64,000 bases of DNA, from positions 62,001 through 126,000 of the forward strand of contig CAKTPP010000006.1 of assembly GCA_934591895.1 (NCBI GenBank), written 5' to 3'. Shown here one piece after another: positions 33,993 through 42,726 of this stretch (positions within the stretch are counted from its first letter, which is position 1; every line of letters begins with the position of its first letter). Position numbers and translations under genes: made by a program. Below the pieces are notes generated by a model. That model was not told the origin of the DNA, searched no databases, and saw only the letters and a program-made list of their open reading frames with translations. Source of the stretch: an uncultured Oscillospiraceae bacterium. Its GTDB lineage: Bacteria > Bacillota > Clostridia > Oscillospirales > Oscillospiraceae.

Positions 33993-36476
33993 ATGAAAAA
34001 ACGCATTCTCTCGCTCGTCCTCTGCGCAGCCCTGCTCCTGAGCCTGTGCCTGTTCATGGGCGCCGGCATGGCCGGGGATGCGCCCGCCACGGAGGACTTT
34101 GTGCCCGCCGTGAACTTTACGAACGCAGGACCGCTGCTCAAGCCTGCGCAGACTGCCGGTCCGGCCAGAGTGCGCGCGATTGCGGCGGACAACACGGGCA
34201 GCGGTGTCCAGCTCAGCAAGACCGTCACGAAGGATGAGAATTCCGACACCTACACCGTCCGGCTCGAAGCCTACGCGACCGGTGCGCAGACCACCGTCGT
34301 CAGCACGAAGCCCTGCGACATCGTGCTCGTCCTCGACGTCTCCGGCTCGATGGATTGGTGCATTGAAGGCGGCCAGAATTGCAGGGGCAATCACTATGCG
34401 GCCACATATTCTGTAGATTCGAGCAAGTACAACTATTATAGAGGCGAGTATGTATTTACCTATTACATCAAGGATGCTTCCGGCTACTATCAGCCGCTTG
34501 CGTGGTGCGACGGTCGGCACGGGAGAGGCAATTGTGCCGGCGGCGAAGGATGGTATGCAAGCAGAGACCAAGCCAAGCACACTGCTGCAAATAAGCTGAC
34601 TCCGAAGACCAGCGCTGACAGTGAAGGAACGCAGTTCTATGAAAAAGTGGGCTGCACCTCCCGTCTGTCCGCGCTGAAAACGGCGGTTGGAAACTTCATC
34701 GATCAGGTTGCGGACAAAGAGACGGATACTGTTAAGCACAATATTTCGATCGTCAAATTTGCCAGCAACAAGAACAGTGCCGTTGGAAACAGCACCGACG
34801 AAAATGGGTATAACTACTCCCAGATCGTAAAGAACCTGACAGATGCCAAAGCGGGACAGCAGGAGCTGAAAAATGCCGTAAATGCCCTGAACGCCAATGG
34901 CGCGACCAGATCCGACTATGGCATGGAGCATGCGAAGGACATTTTGAGCAAGGTTACGCGCGATAGTACCAAAGTTGTCGTCATGTTTACGGACGGTTCT
35001 CCAACCGCATGGAGAGAGTTTGACGACGATGTGGCAGACGGCGCGATCAGCGCCGCAAAGTCGCTGAAGGACAGCGGCGCGACGGTTTACACGGTTGGTT
35101 GTTTGGATGGCGCGGACGGAAGACCGGTGGCGAACATTAACAGTAACAGTGTCAGCAAGGTCAATAAGTATATGCACCTCGTGTCCTCCAACTATAAGAA
35201 TGCGGAGAAGATGTCAAACCCCGGAGCAAGCACCTATCCAGCCGGAGGCAAATCCTACTATCTCTCGGCCGGCAATGCTGAGGAACTTAAGAATGTCTTC
35301 CAGAACATCAGCAATCAGGTCGGCGGTTCGGACACGAAGCTGACAAGCAGTTCCGTGCTCAAGGACGCAGTGACGCCATACTTTGAAATTCCGGGCGGCA
35401 CGAACGCGCAGATCACGCTGAAAACGGCGGACTGCACCGGCGCGGCCAACGGAAAGCTGACCTTCGGTACGGAGGCACCAGCACCCGGCACTGTAACGGC
35501 AGCAGCGAACGGAAACACGGTTTCGGTCACCGGGTTTGACTATTCCGCCAAGTGGTGCGGCTCGCGCACGGACGCGGACGGCCACATAACCTACGGCGGC
35601 CAAAAACTGATCGTCGAATTCAAGATTCGGCCGACGGCCGACTTCCTCGGCGGCAACGGTGTGCAGACGAACGTCGGCACGGATGACGGCATCTATGAGT
35701 CGAGCGAAGCCGGTAAGGAGCCGGTCGAGAAGTTTGCACCGCAGAGTGCGGATGTGCCTGTGAAGGCGGTCGTTCCGCAGGCGACTGACACGGCGATTTG
35801 CCTCGGTGAGACAACAAATCTGGCGGACCGTGTCAAAACAGGCGTTTCGCAGCTTGACGGAGAGAACAACAAGTACGTGAATGTGACCTACACGGTCGAG
35901 GATGAAAACGGCGTAACGGTCGGCACGTACACGGTTCCTGCTGGCAAAACCAGCAGCGAAGGAACTTGGGAGTGGCCAAACGGCAGCGAGGTTCAGCCGG
36001 ATAAGACCACGACCTACACGGTGACGAGCACTTCTACCCCGTCGACGGGTGACAAGACAAAAACGGCCGACGATGAAACAACATTCACCATCAAGGTCAA
36101 CACCTGCAGCCTGACGATCTCCAAGACCGTCACCGGCGACGGCGCGAACAAGAACCAGACGTTCGTGTTCGATGTCAAGGACAGCACCGGTAAGCTCGTG
36201 ACCACCATCGTGCTCAAGGACGGCGAACATAAGACCATCACCGGTCTGGCCGTCGGCACGTACACGGTCACTGAGGATACAAACTGGTCGTGGAGCTACG
36301 ATATCTTAGACGGAAACAACAAGACGGCCACGCTCAGCAGCGAAGAGCCCAGCGCCACGGTCCCTGTCACCAACCATTACAATTCGCGCAACTGGCTCAC
36401 GAGCATTGCCGACGTGATCAACAAGTGGGTCAGCGCAACCCAGATCCAGCAGATTCCGGATCCGAAAACAAACTGA
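33993..36476 (+). CDS. Large VWA-domain surface adhesin
   Basis: An 827-residue secreted protein. A conventional signal peptide (MKKRILSLVLCAALLLSLCL) is followed by a ~90-residue N-terminal region, a von Willebrand factor A domain at ~105-350 with MIDAS DVSGSMDW and VMFTDGSPT, a fimbrial isopeptide-like middle (~430-590) and a C-terminal Cna-B-like domain from ~705 (SLTISKTVTGDG, VGTYTVTED). There is no LPXTG motif and no C-terminal membrane helix, so attachment must be by other means, most simply through the fibre proteins around it. Codon use is more AT-rich than neighbours, as in variable adhesins. AAAGGAGG precedes it. Confidence 0.85.
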   Translation: MKKRILSLVLCAALLLSLCLFMGAGMAGDAPATEDFVPAVNFTNAGPLLKPAQTAGPARVRAIAADNTGSGVQLSKTVTKDENSDTYTVRLEAYATGAQTTVVSTKPCDIVLVLDVSGSMDWCIEGGQNCRGNHYAATYSVDSSKYNYYRGEYVFTYYIKDASGYYQPLAWCDGRHGRGNCAGGEGWYASRDQAKHTAANKLTPKTSADSEGTQFYEKVGCTSRLSALKTAVGNFIDQVADKETDTVKHNISIVKFASNKNSAVGNSTDENGYNYSQIVKNLTDAKAGQQELKNAVNALNANGATRSDYGMEHAKDILSKVTRDSTKVVVMFTDGSPTAWREFDDDVADGAISAAKSLKDSGATVYTVGCLDGADGRPVANINSNSVSKVNKYMHLVSSNYKNAEKMSNPGASTYPAGGKSYYLSAGNAEELKNVFQNISNQVGGSDTKLTSSSVLKDAVTPYFEIPGGTNAQITLKTADCTGAANGKLTFGTEAPAPGTVTAAANGNTVSVTGFDYSAKWCGSRTDADGHITYGGQKLIVEFKIRPTADFLGGNGVQTNVGTDDGIYESSEAGKEPVEKFAPQSADVPVKAVVPQATDTAICLGETTNLADRVKTGVSQLDGENNKYVNVTYTVEDENGVTVGTYTVPAGKTSSEGTWEWPNGSEVQPDKTTTYTVTSTSTPSTGDKTKTADDETTFTIKVNTCSLTISKTVTGDGANKNQTFVFDVKDSTGKLVTTIVLKDGEHKTITGLAVGTYTVTEDTNWSWSYDILDGNNKTATLSSEEPSATVPVTNHYNSRNWLTSIADVINKWVSATQIQQIPDPKTN

Positions 36477-36492
36477 ACAGGAGGGATGACAT

Positions 36493-37050
36493 ATGAAACG
36501 TATCTTTAACGGTTCAGGCGGGAGAAAGACCGCGCTCATCCTCTCCCTGTGCCTGATCTTCGCACTGGCCGTCGGCACGACGTTCGCCCTGCTCCAGGCG
36601 AACACCGACCCGGTGACGAACACATTCAAGGCTGCCGAGTCCAAAATCACGATCGAAGAGAAGACGGACAACGGCATCAAGTCGGAGATTTACGTCAAGA
36701 ACGAGGGCACGGCTGTGTCCTATGTCCGCGTCAAGCTGGTCATGAACTGGGTGGATAATACCACTGGAAACATCGTTTCCGGCGACAACCTGCCGAATGT
36801 CACGCTCAACAGTGACAACAGCTGGTTCCTCGGTTCTGACGGCATCTACTACTACAAGATGCCGGTCGCGGCGAACGGCGGCAAGACGACCAACCTGCTG
36901 AACACGCCCATCGAGCAGAACAACGCGCCCGAGGGCTGTCACCTCGAGGTGACGGTGCTGGCCGAGAGCATTCAGGCCGCGCCGAGCGCGGCTGTGGAAG
37001 GCGCGTGGAAGGTCACGGTCGGCAGTGACGGCAACCTGACAGCAAAGTAA
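36493..37050 (+). CDS. TasA/CalY-type fibre protein 4
   Basis: A 185-residue protein with a longer hydrophilic N-terminus (MKRIFNGSGGRKTALIL), signal ending AVGTTFALLQANTDPVTNTF. The mature domain is short and contains SEIYVKNEGTAVSYVRVKLV. It lies between the VWA adhesin and the SLH protein and could link them. Overlap-free spacing of 16 bp and AGGAGG RBS. Confidence 0.8.
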   Translation: MKRIFNGSGGRKTALILSLCLIFALAVGTTFALLQANTDPVTNTFKAAESKITIEEKTDNGIKSEIYVKNEGTAVSYVRVKLVMNWVDNTTGNIVSGDNLPNVTLNSDNSWFLGSDGIYYYKMPVAANGGKTTNLLNTPIEQNNAPEGCHLEVTVLAESIQAAPSAAVEGAWKVTVGSDGNLTAK

Positions 37051-37063
37051 GGAGGGCAGCGGT

Positions 37064-38371
37064 ATGAAACACAAAAAGCTTACCATGATCGTCGCCCTCG
37101 TGCTGGTGGTCGCGCTGGCCGCGGGGCTGGGTATCTGGGCGACGGGCGAGGAAAAGCTCCCCACCGTCACCTACTATGACGGCAACGACGGCAACAACGC
37201 GCGCTTTGCCTTTACCAACACCGGCAAGGGCTCGGCGACGGATCTGTTTGCAAACTTCTCCAACTGCATGCCCGGCGACAGCCTCACGCAGACCATCTGC
37301 GTCAAGGCCGACAGCGCCAACGGCACGCAGGGCGCGAAGGTCTATCTCCGCGCCGAGATCGACGGCGACGCCTCCGCCAAGGAGGGCACCGCCATCAAGT
37401 ACAGCGATGTGCTCAGCCACATCAACATGACCGTGTCGCAGGACGGCAAGGTGCTCGCGAGCAACAAGAACGCGAGCCTCTTCGACCAGCTTGACGCGGC
37501 CGACGGACTCAAGAGCAGCGTCCTCGTTGCCGAGGTCTTCCCGAAGGCAGACCCGGTCAAGCTGGACGTGACCGTTGAGATCGACCCCGCGATGGGCAAC
37601 GCCTTCCAGGAGGCGGCTGCGCACATCAAGTTCGTCTTCTCTGCAGAGGATAACGAGGTGCCGCTTCCGCCGCTGGAGCGCGCCGACCACTTCGCGTACG
37701 TCAGCGGTTATCCGGACGGCACGGTTCGCCCGCAGGGCGACATCACGCGCGCCGAGGTCGCAACGATCTTCTTCTGCCTGCTGCAGGATGACGCCCGTGA
37801 GCAGGTCTGGAGCACGCACTACCCGTTCCCCGACGTGGTGCCGAACTGCTGGTACAGCAACCGCGTTGCGACGATGAGCAACGCCGGCGTGATGGTCGGT
37901 TACCCGGACGGCACGTTCCGCCCGAACAACAAGATCACGCGCGCCGAGTTTGCGACCGTTGCGGCGGGCTTCTTCCACGCACCGGAGGTCTCGGGCGATG
38001 CCTTCAGCGACATCTCCGATTCCTGGGCACGCGATTATATCAACCGTGCGGCCGCGCTCGGCCTGGTCAGCGGTGATGACGACGGCACGTTCCGTCCGAA
38101 CGACTACATCACGCGCGCAGAGGTCATGGCGATCCTCAACCGCGTCCTGTTCCGCACACCGGACAAGGATCACCTGCTGCCCGGCATGATCACCTGGCCG
38201 GACAACAGCGACACGACGGCGTGGTACTACGCCGACGTGCAGGAGGCCACGAACAGCCACGACTACGAGCGTGTGGACAACAAGTCGCCCGAGACGTGGA
38301 CGAAGATCAACAAGCCGCGCGACTGGTCCGCTCTGGAAAGAGAGCTGGCGCAGAAATATCCCGACCGGTAA
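37064..38371 (+). CDS. SLH-anchored TasA-like protein
   Basis: A 435-residue protein. Signal VVALAAGLGIWATGEEKLPT precedes a ~180-residue TasA-like domain, then three S-layer homology domains: YVSGYPDGTVRPQGDITRAE (~220), VMVGYPDGTFRPNNKITRAE (~280) and LVSGDDDGTFRPNDYITRAE (~345). SLH triplets bind pyruvylated wall polymer, so this protein can tie the fibre to the cell wall. RBS GGAGGGCAGCGGT. Last gene of the locus. Confidence 0.9.
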   Translation: MKHKKLTMIVALVLVVALAAGLGIWATGEEKLPTVTYYDGNDGNNARFAFTNTGKGSATDLFANFSNCMPGDSLTQTICVKADSANGTQGAKVYLRAEIDGDASAKEGTAIKYSDVLSHINMTVSQDGKVLASNKNASLFDQLDAADGLKSSVLVAEVFPKADPVKLDVTVEIDPAMGNAFQEAAAHIKFVFSAEDNEVPLPPLERADHFAYVSGYPDGTVRPQGDITRAEVATIFFCLLQDDAREQVWSTHYPFPDVVPNCWYSNRVATMSNAGVMVGYPDGTFRPNNKITRAEFATVAAGFFHAPEVSGDAFSDISDSWARDYINRAAALGLVSGDDDGTFRPNDYITRAEVMAILNRVLFRTPDKDHLLPGMITWPDNSDTTAWYYADVQEATNSHDYERVDNKSPETWTKINKPRDWSALERELAQKYPDR

Positions 38372-38407
38372 GCGCACCGCGCTGAGCAAACCCCAAATCA
38401 TAGCGGA

Positions 38408-38441
38408 CGCCCCCTGTGCTGCGGCACAGGGGGCGTTTTTT
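38408..38441 (+). terminator. Terminator of the fibre locus
   Basis: Stem CGCCCCCTGTGC/GCACAGGGGGCG followed by six T. The same sequence, with one change, occurs at 40148. Confidence 0.92.
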
Positions 38442-38521
38442 GCGCGGCGGTGTGATCTTTGGCGGAGAGGCTGCGGCGGAGCGCCATGTTTGCGGCGCCG
38501 CCCGGACTGCAGCCTCCGGTG

Positions 38522-39067
38522 TCAGGTCTCCGCGCGCGGCAGACTGGCCGCGTTGCAGTAATCGGCCAGCGTGTCCGGCGGGATGGGTGTCCCCTCGCGC
38601 AGCCAGACATACATAAGGTTGTACGCTGCGCCGGCCCAGAAATACATCCGGTAGCGCTCGCGGTCAGAGCCGTCATAGGCGCACTCGGCCGCAAAGGCGT
38701 TGAAGAAGTTCTGCAGCCGCTCGCTCTCGTGCGCGGCGATGAGCACGCGGCAGAAGTCCCTGTATTCATACAGGACGCGGAAAATTTCGCGCCGCGCGCC
38801 CGGCCAGTCGTCGCGCCGCAGATACGGGCCCATGACGGCGGCGATCTTGCTGCACACGCGGTTGATACAGTTGTCGAGGATGGCCTCTTTTGAGCCGAAG
38901 TTGCGGTAATACGCCATGCGCGACACGCCCGCGCGCTGTACGAGCGCCTCGATCGTGATGTCGCGGATGTCCTTTTCCTGCAGGAGCTGGAGCAGCGCCG
39001 TCTCCAGACTCTCGCACGTGAGCCGGTTCGCCTCTTCGTTCGACAGGCGGGAAGAGCGCTCTGCCAT
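38522..39067 (-). CDS. TetR-family regulator
   Basis: A 181-residue protein. HTH DITIEALVQRAGVSRMAYYR followed by NFGSKEAILD is classic TetR. GGAGGTTTTTGTA fixes the start at 39067; a longer frame upstream covers the promoter region and is rejected. Divergent from the acetoacetate-decarboxylase-like gene at 39206 and a likely repressor of it. Confidence 0.88.
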   Translation of the reverse strand: MAERSSRLSNEEANRLTCESLETALLQLLQEKDIRDITIEALVQRAGVSRMAYYRNFGSKEAILDNCINRVCSKIAAVMGPYLRRDDWPGARREIFRVLYEYRDFCRVLIAAHESERLQNFFNAFAAECAYDGSDRERYRMYFWAGAAYNLMYVWLREGTPIPPDTLADYCNAASLPRAET

Positions 39068-39118
39068 TACAAAAACCTCCATTTCATAACGACGGTCGTC
39101 ACGGCCGTGGCTGGGTTG

Positions 39119-39147
39119 TTGCCGCATCCGCCGCGCCACGTTATAAT
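39119..39147 (+). promoter_or_regulatory. Promoter of the 39206 gene
   Basis: -35 TTGCCG, 17-bp spacer, -10 TATAAT. A short palindrome ACGACGGTCGT lies at 39089-39099 between the divergent genes and may be the TetR operator. Confidence 0.7.
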
Positions 39148-39205
39148 TGCAACAGCGCGGCGGACAAAGCGCAAGTGCCGAAACTGTGATTTTGGAGGGG
39201 TCGTC

Positions 39206-40099
39206 ATGTTCCAGCGAAAGGATCTGTTCGAGGGCACCCGCCCGGCCAGACTCGGGATCGACGGGGAGACCGAAATGCCCATTTTGTACTACAAGGATGA
39301 GTGCGCATATTTTTACTTCACGGCGGATGCCGAGGAGGTGCAAAAGCGCCTGCCCTCGGACAATCTGCATGTCGTCAAGGTGTCGCCCACGCGCTGCATG
39401 GTTGCGCTGGCGACGTACAATTACATCCATGCGTCGGTCGGCAGCTATGGCGAGACGGTCATGGTCGCCATCTGCACGCACGGCAAGCTGCCCAAGGGGC
39501 CGCTGCCGCTCATCCGGCAGGCGCGCGATGCGCACTTCGGCACGTTCGTGTTCCATTGCCCGGTCACGACGCAGTGGGCGATGGACGGCGGCCGCATCAT
39601 GTGGAACTACCCGAAATTCATCTCGGACATGACGTTCACGTCCAATGGCCGGTACTTTGAATGCCGCCTCTCGTCCGAAGGCAAGCGCATCTTCGACCTG
39701 CGCGCGCCCAAGCGCGGCAAGCTCAGCCGCGATACCAAGCCCCAGCGCTGCTTCCTTGCGCAGGGAGACAAGCTCGTGCAGGCGCCGATCCCGGCTTACG
39801 GCATCTGCGAGACGGCGGTGCTGCCGCGCGATGCCGCGGTGACGGTCTACCCCGGCCACCCGATGAGCGACGACTGGCTGGCCATAAAGCCCTCGAAGCG
39901 CCCGCTCATGGTGCAGCACTTCAACGGGCACATGGCGGCGCTCGGCGCGGCCAGCGTCATCGAGGAGGGGATTCGCCCCTATGACGGCTATCGCTTCGTC
40001 AATGACGGACGCGACGGCGAGCACCGCGTGATTTACGGCGGTGTGGAATACAGGATGCATACCGTGCACCAGAAGGAGATCACGATCATGCGCGTGTGA
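39206..40099 (+). CDS. Acetoacetate-decarboxylase-superfamily protein
   Basis: A 297-residue protein with the ADC fold: PILYYKDECAYFYFTADAEE, VALATYNYIHASVGSYGE, MWNYPKF and VYPGHPMSDDWLA. Classic ADC makes acetone from acetoacetate using a Schiff-base Lys; the corresponding Lys cannot be assigned with confidence here, so a related decarboxylase or aldolase role remains possible. TTTTGGAGGGG precedes 39206. Regulated by the divergent TetR gene (inference). Confidence 0.72.
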   Translation: MFQRKDLFEGTRPARLGIDGETEMPILYYKDECAYFYFTADAEEVQKRLPSDNLHVVKVSPTRCMVALATYNYIHASVGSYGETVMVAICTHGKLPKGPLPLIRQARDAHFGTFVFHCPVTTQWAMDGGRIMWNYPKFISDMTFTSNGRYFECRLSSEGKRIFDLRAPKRGKLSRDTKPQRCFLAQGDKLVQAPIPAYGICETAVLPRDAAVTVYPGHPMSDDWLAIKPSKRPLMVQHFNGHMAALGAASVIEEGIRPYDGYRFVNDGRDGEHRVIYGGVEYRMHTVHQKEITIMRV

Positions 40100-40144
40100 C
40101 GGTTCTCTGTTGTGCATACGTTCCCTCTTTCCCCCCCATCTGCT

Positions 40145-40258
40145 CAAACGCCCCCTGTGCTGCGGCCCAGGGGGCGTTTGATGCTGTCAAAAGGCTCCTT
40201 TTTGACAAAGAGGCTTGCTGCCCGAGCGCAGCGCACGCGCCGTCCGGCGGCACGGCAG
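40145..40258 (+). repeat. Structured element, copy 5 (3'-truncated)
   Basis: Hairpin 40145-40180 (CAAACGCCCCCTG arm) serves as terminator; then TGTCAAAAGG/CCTTTTTGACA at 40185-40207 and only the start of the next stem (CTTGCTGCCCGAGCGCAGCGC). Later hairpins and the second bracket are absent. The only copy not between convergent genes. Confidence 0.75.
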
Positions 40259-40265
40259 AATTTTT

Positions 40266-40293
40266 TTGCGTCTCCGGCACGCTGAGGTAGAAT
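40266..40293 (+). promoter_or_regulatory. Promoter of the MATE gene
   Basis: -35 TTGCGT, 16-bp spacer, -10 TAGAAT. Confidence 0.5.
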
Positions 40294-40359
40294 TGTTCAT
40301 AATTTTTGCGGTATAACTTGCGTGCACAAACACAGTGACACGTGGGATCCGCTGCATTT

Positions 40360-40407
40360 CGTCCTGCGGCAGCACAAAAAGCTGCAAAAATACAAAGGCG
40401 CAGGACG
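40360..40407 (+). promoter_or_regulatory. Structured leader before the MATE gene
   Basis: Outer stem CGTCCTGCG/CGCAGGACG encloses inner stem GCAGC/GCTGC with loop ACAAAAA and a 3' A-rich strand (AAAAATACAAAGG). Compact and A-rich like small riboswitches, but no class was recognised. Confidence 0.45.
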
Positions 40408-40441
40408 AGCCCCCGCGGCAAATGGAGGATGAAAGAGGAAT

Positions 40442-41899
40442 ATGTTCAAGGCGGGAAAAAGGCCTTCGGCCGACTTGCTTTCCGGCGATGAAGGATGGGT
40501 GATCTTCAGGTTTTCGGTACCGATCATTCTCTCTTATCTGCTTCAGCAGATCTATACGATCAGCGATGCCGCAATCTGCGGGCAGACGCTCGGCGTCGAT
40601 GACATTGCGGGCGTGAACGATGTGTACCCGATCCTGTTCATATTCCTGCAGTTTGCGGTCGGCTGCACCGCCGGCTTTTCGGTCATCACCTCCATCGCGG
40701 CGGGGCGCGGCGATCAGGCCAGAGTCCGCAGATCCTTTGCGGTGCAGCTCGTTCTCGGCGGCGTTTTGTCGCTCGCGCTGACCGGCATCGCCATATGGAC
40801 GCTCAGGCCCCTGCTCCGGTTCATCGGTCTGTCCGAGGCAAACCCCGGCGTCTGGAGGGCGGCCTATCAGTATTCGCTGGTCATTTTCATCGGCATCTTT
40901 GCGCAGCTGTATTACAATCTGATCTGCTCCGTTTTGCGCAGTCTGGGTGATTCGACAACGCCGCTCGTCTTTCTGCTGTTTTCCACCGTGCTGAACATCG
41001 GGCTCGATCTGCTGTTCATCCTTGTGTTCCGGCTCGGGGTCATCGGCGCGGCGGCTGCCACGGTGCTGGCGCAGGCGGTGAGCGCGGTCACGTGTCTGCT
41101 GTATGCCTTCGGAAAATATCCGGAGCTCCATCTCTCCGGACAGGATTTTCGCGCGGAGCTGTCCGTGTATGCGCAGCATCTGGGTCAGGGGCTGCCGATG
41201 GGACTTCAGTTTTCGGTGCTGGCGATCGGCATCATCGTGATGCAGCGCGCGCTGGTCGGCTTCGACATCGGGCAAGACGGCATCATGGCGGCCGGAAACC
41301 CAGCCCAGAACGGATTCGGCGTCGCCAACAAGCTCAACAACTTCCTGATGTGCCCGATGAATGCGCTCAGCACCGCGATCGTCAGCTTCAACGCGCAGAA
41401 TCTGGGCGCGGGCCGGCAGGATCGGATCCGGCGCGGAACGGGCAAGAGCCTGCTGATCGGGCTCGCCATGTATCTGGTCCTCGGCGGCGCCGGCATGCTC
41501 CTGACGATCAACGGTGCATACCAGTACCTGTTTATGAGCGCGGACAAGATCACGGCGGCCACGATCCGCTACGGGAATCTGTATCTGTACGTGGATCTGT
41601 CCATGTATTTCGCGCTGATGATCCTGTTCGTCTTCCGCTCGGGCGTGCAGGGCGTGGGGCACGCGGAGTTCGCGCTGGTCGCCGGCTGCGCCGAGCTGGT
41701 CGCGCGCGTTTTGATCTGCGCCTTTCTGCCGAAGCTCGTCAACGGCGGGGCGATCGATTCGTCGGCCTCCGTGGGGGCGTACATTGCGCTGTGCTTCGCA
41801 GATCCGGGCGCGTGGATCCTTGCGGTCGTTTCGCTGCTCTATCCGGTCACGCGGTACCTGCTCGGCGGCGCGCGCAGGAAGTCAGGCGGGAACGGCTGA
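40442..41899 (+). CDS. MATE-family efflux transporter
   Basis: A 485-residue membrane protein with about 12 helices in two similar halves. PIILSYLLQQIYTISDAAI and CSVLRSLGDSTTPLVF are MATE signatures. It exports cationic drugs or metabolites driven by Na+ or H+. GAAAGAGGAAT precedes it. Substrate unknown. Confidence 0.9.
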   Translation: MFKAGKRPSADLLSGDEGWVIFRFSVPIILSYLLQQIYTISDAAICGQTLGVDDIAGVNDVYPILFIFLQFAVGCTAGFSVITSIAAGRGDQARVRRSFAVQLVLGGVLSLALTGIAIWTLRPLLRFIGLSEANPGVWRAAYQYSLVIFIGIFAQLYYNLICSVLRSLGDSTTPLVFLLFSTVLNIGLDLLFILVFRLGVIGAAAATVLAQAVSAVTCLLYAFGKYPELHLSGQDFRAELSVYAQHLGQGLPMGLQFSVLAIGIIVMQRALVGFDIGQDGIMAAGNPAQNGFGVANKLNNFLMCPMNALSTAIVSFNAQNLGAGRQDRIRRGTGKSLLIGLAMYLVLGGAGMLLTINGAYQYLFMSADKITAATIRYGNLYLYVDLSMYFALMILFVFRSGVQGVGHAEFALVAGCAELVARVLICAFLPKLVNGGAIDSSASVGAYIALCFADPGAWILAVVSLLYPVTRYLLGGARRKSGGNG

Positions 41900-41956
41900 A
41901 AATCGGCACTGCAGCGCGGACAAAACGGGCGGACGACTTTGCGGGAGCCGGAGCCG

Positions 41957-41985
41957 TTGACAAGCGGTCCGCGGCTGCGTATACT
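41957..41985 (+). promoter_or_regulatory. Promoter of the LOG-family gene
   Basis: -35 TTGACA, 17-bp spacer, -10 TATACT. Confidence 0.82.
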
Positions 41986-42074
41986 ACAGACGGGCGCGTA
42001 CCTGCCGGCAGTCAGGTGAAGAGTCTGGCTGCCGTTTTTGTACCGGCCGAAGCATGATCGGAGTGACTGTGTAT

Positions 42075-42611
42075 ATGAATATTACCGTTTATCTTGGCGC
42101 GAATGAAGGAAACGACCCCGGCCTGCGCAAAGCGGCCGAAGAGCTGGGGACATGGATCGGCAGCAGCGGAAACGCGCTGGTCTACGGCGGCTCCAGATCC
42201 GGGCTGATGGGCGCGATCGCGGACAGCGTTTTGCTCTCGGGCGGTGAAGTGACCGGCGTCGAGCCGCGCTGCTTCATCGAAAACGAATTCCAGCACGACG
42301 GCCTGACCAGACTGATCGTGACTGAGGATATGACGGAGCGCAAACGCAGAATGATCGAGCTCGGCGATGCCTTTATCGCCTTCCCCGGCGGAACGGGAAC
42401 GCTCGAGGAGATCGCAGAGGTCATGTCGAAGGTGTCTTTGAAGCATCTGGACGCGCCGTGCATTCTCTACAACCTGAACGGTTACTACAATGCGCTGCAG
42501 GCGCTTCTGGAGCAGATGATCGAAAAGGGACTCTCGTCCGAGGAGCGGCAGGCGGGCATTTATTTTGCCGGAAGCCTTGAGGAGATCCGGCACATCCTGA
42601 GCCTTGCGTGA
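42075..42611 (+). CDS. LOG-family protein (TIGR00730-like)
   Basis: A 178-residue Rossmann-like protein. VYGGSRSGLMGAIAD and FPGGTGTLEEIAEV match the LOG motif pair. Members release the free base from nucleoside 5'-monophosphates (cytokinin-type phosphoribohydrolase). ATG at 42075 chosen as GGAGTG lies upstream; an ATG seven codons earlier is possible. Confidence 0.88.
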   Translation: MNITVYLGANEGNDPGLRKAAEELGTWIGSSGNALVYGGSRSGLMGAIADSVLLSGGEVTGVEPRCFIENEFQHDGLTRLIVTEDMTERKRRMIELGDAFIAFPGGTGTLEEIAEVMSKVSLKHLDAPCILYNLNGYYNALQALLEQMIEKGLSSEERQAGIYFAGSLEEIRHILSLA

Positions 42612-42638
42612 TTTCCGGCCGTCTCCTGAATATGCAAA

Positions 42639-42685
42639 GATCCCCTCCGTGTGCAGGAAAGCACACGGAGGGGATCTGTTTTTTT
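42639..42685 (+). terminator. Terminator of the LOG gene (bidirectional)
   Basis: 16-bp stem GATCCCCTCCGTGTGC with its complement, followed by TG and seven T. Confidence 0.92.
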
Positions 42686-42726
42686 ATAGAGGGTTTTGGC
42701 TGTGCGCCGGCCTTTACGCGGCCGCC

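Noticed and set aside
33993..36476. Sortase-anchored pilin
   Set aside because: No LPXTG-like motif, no C-terminal membrane helix with basic tail, and no sortase gene nearby.
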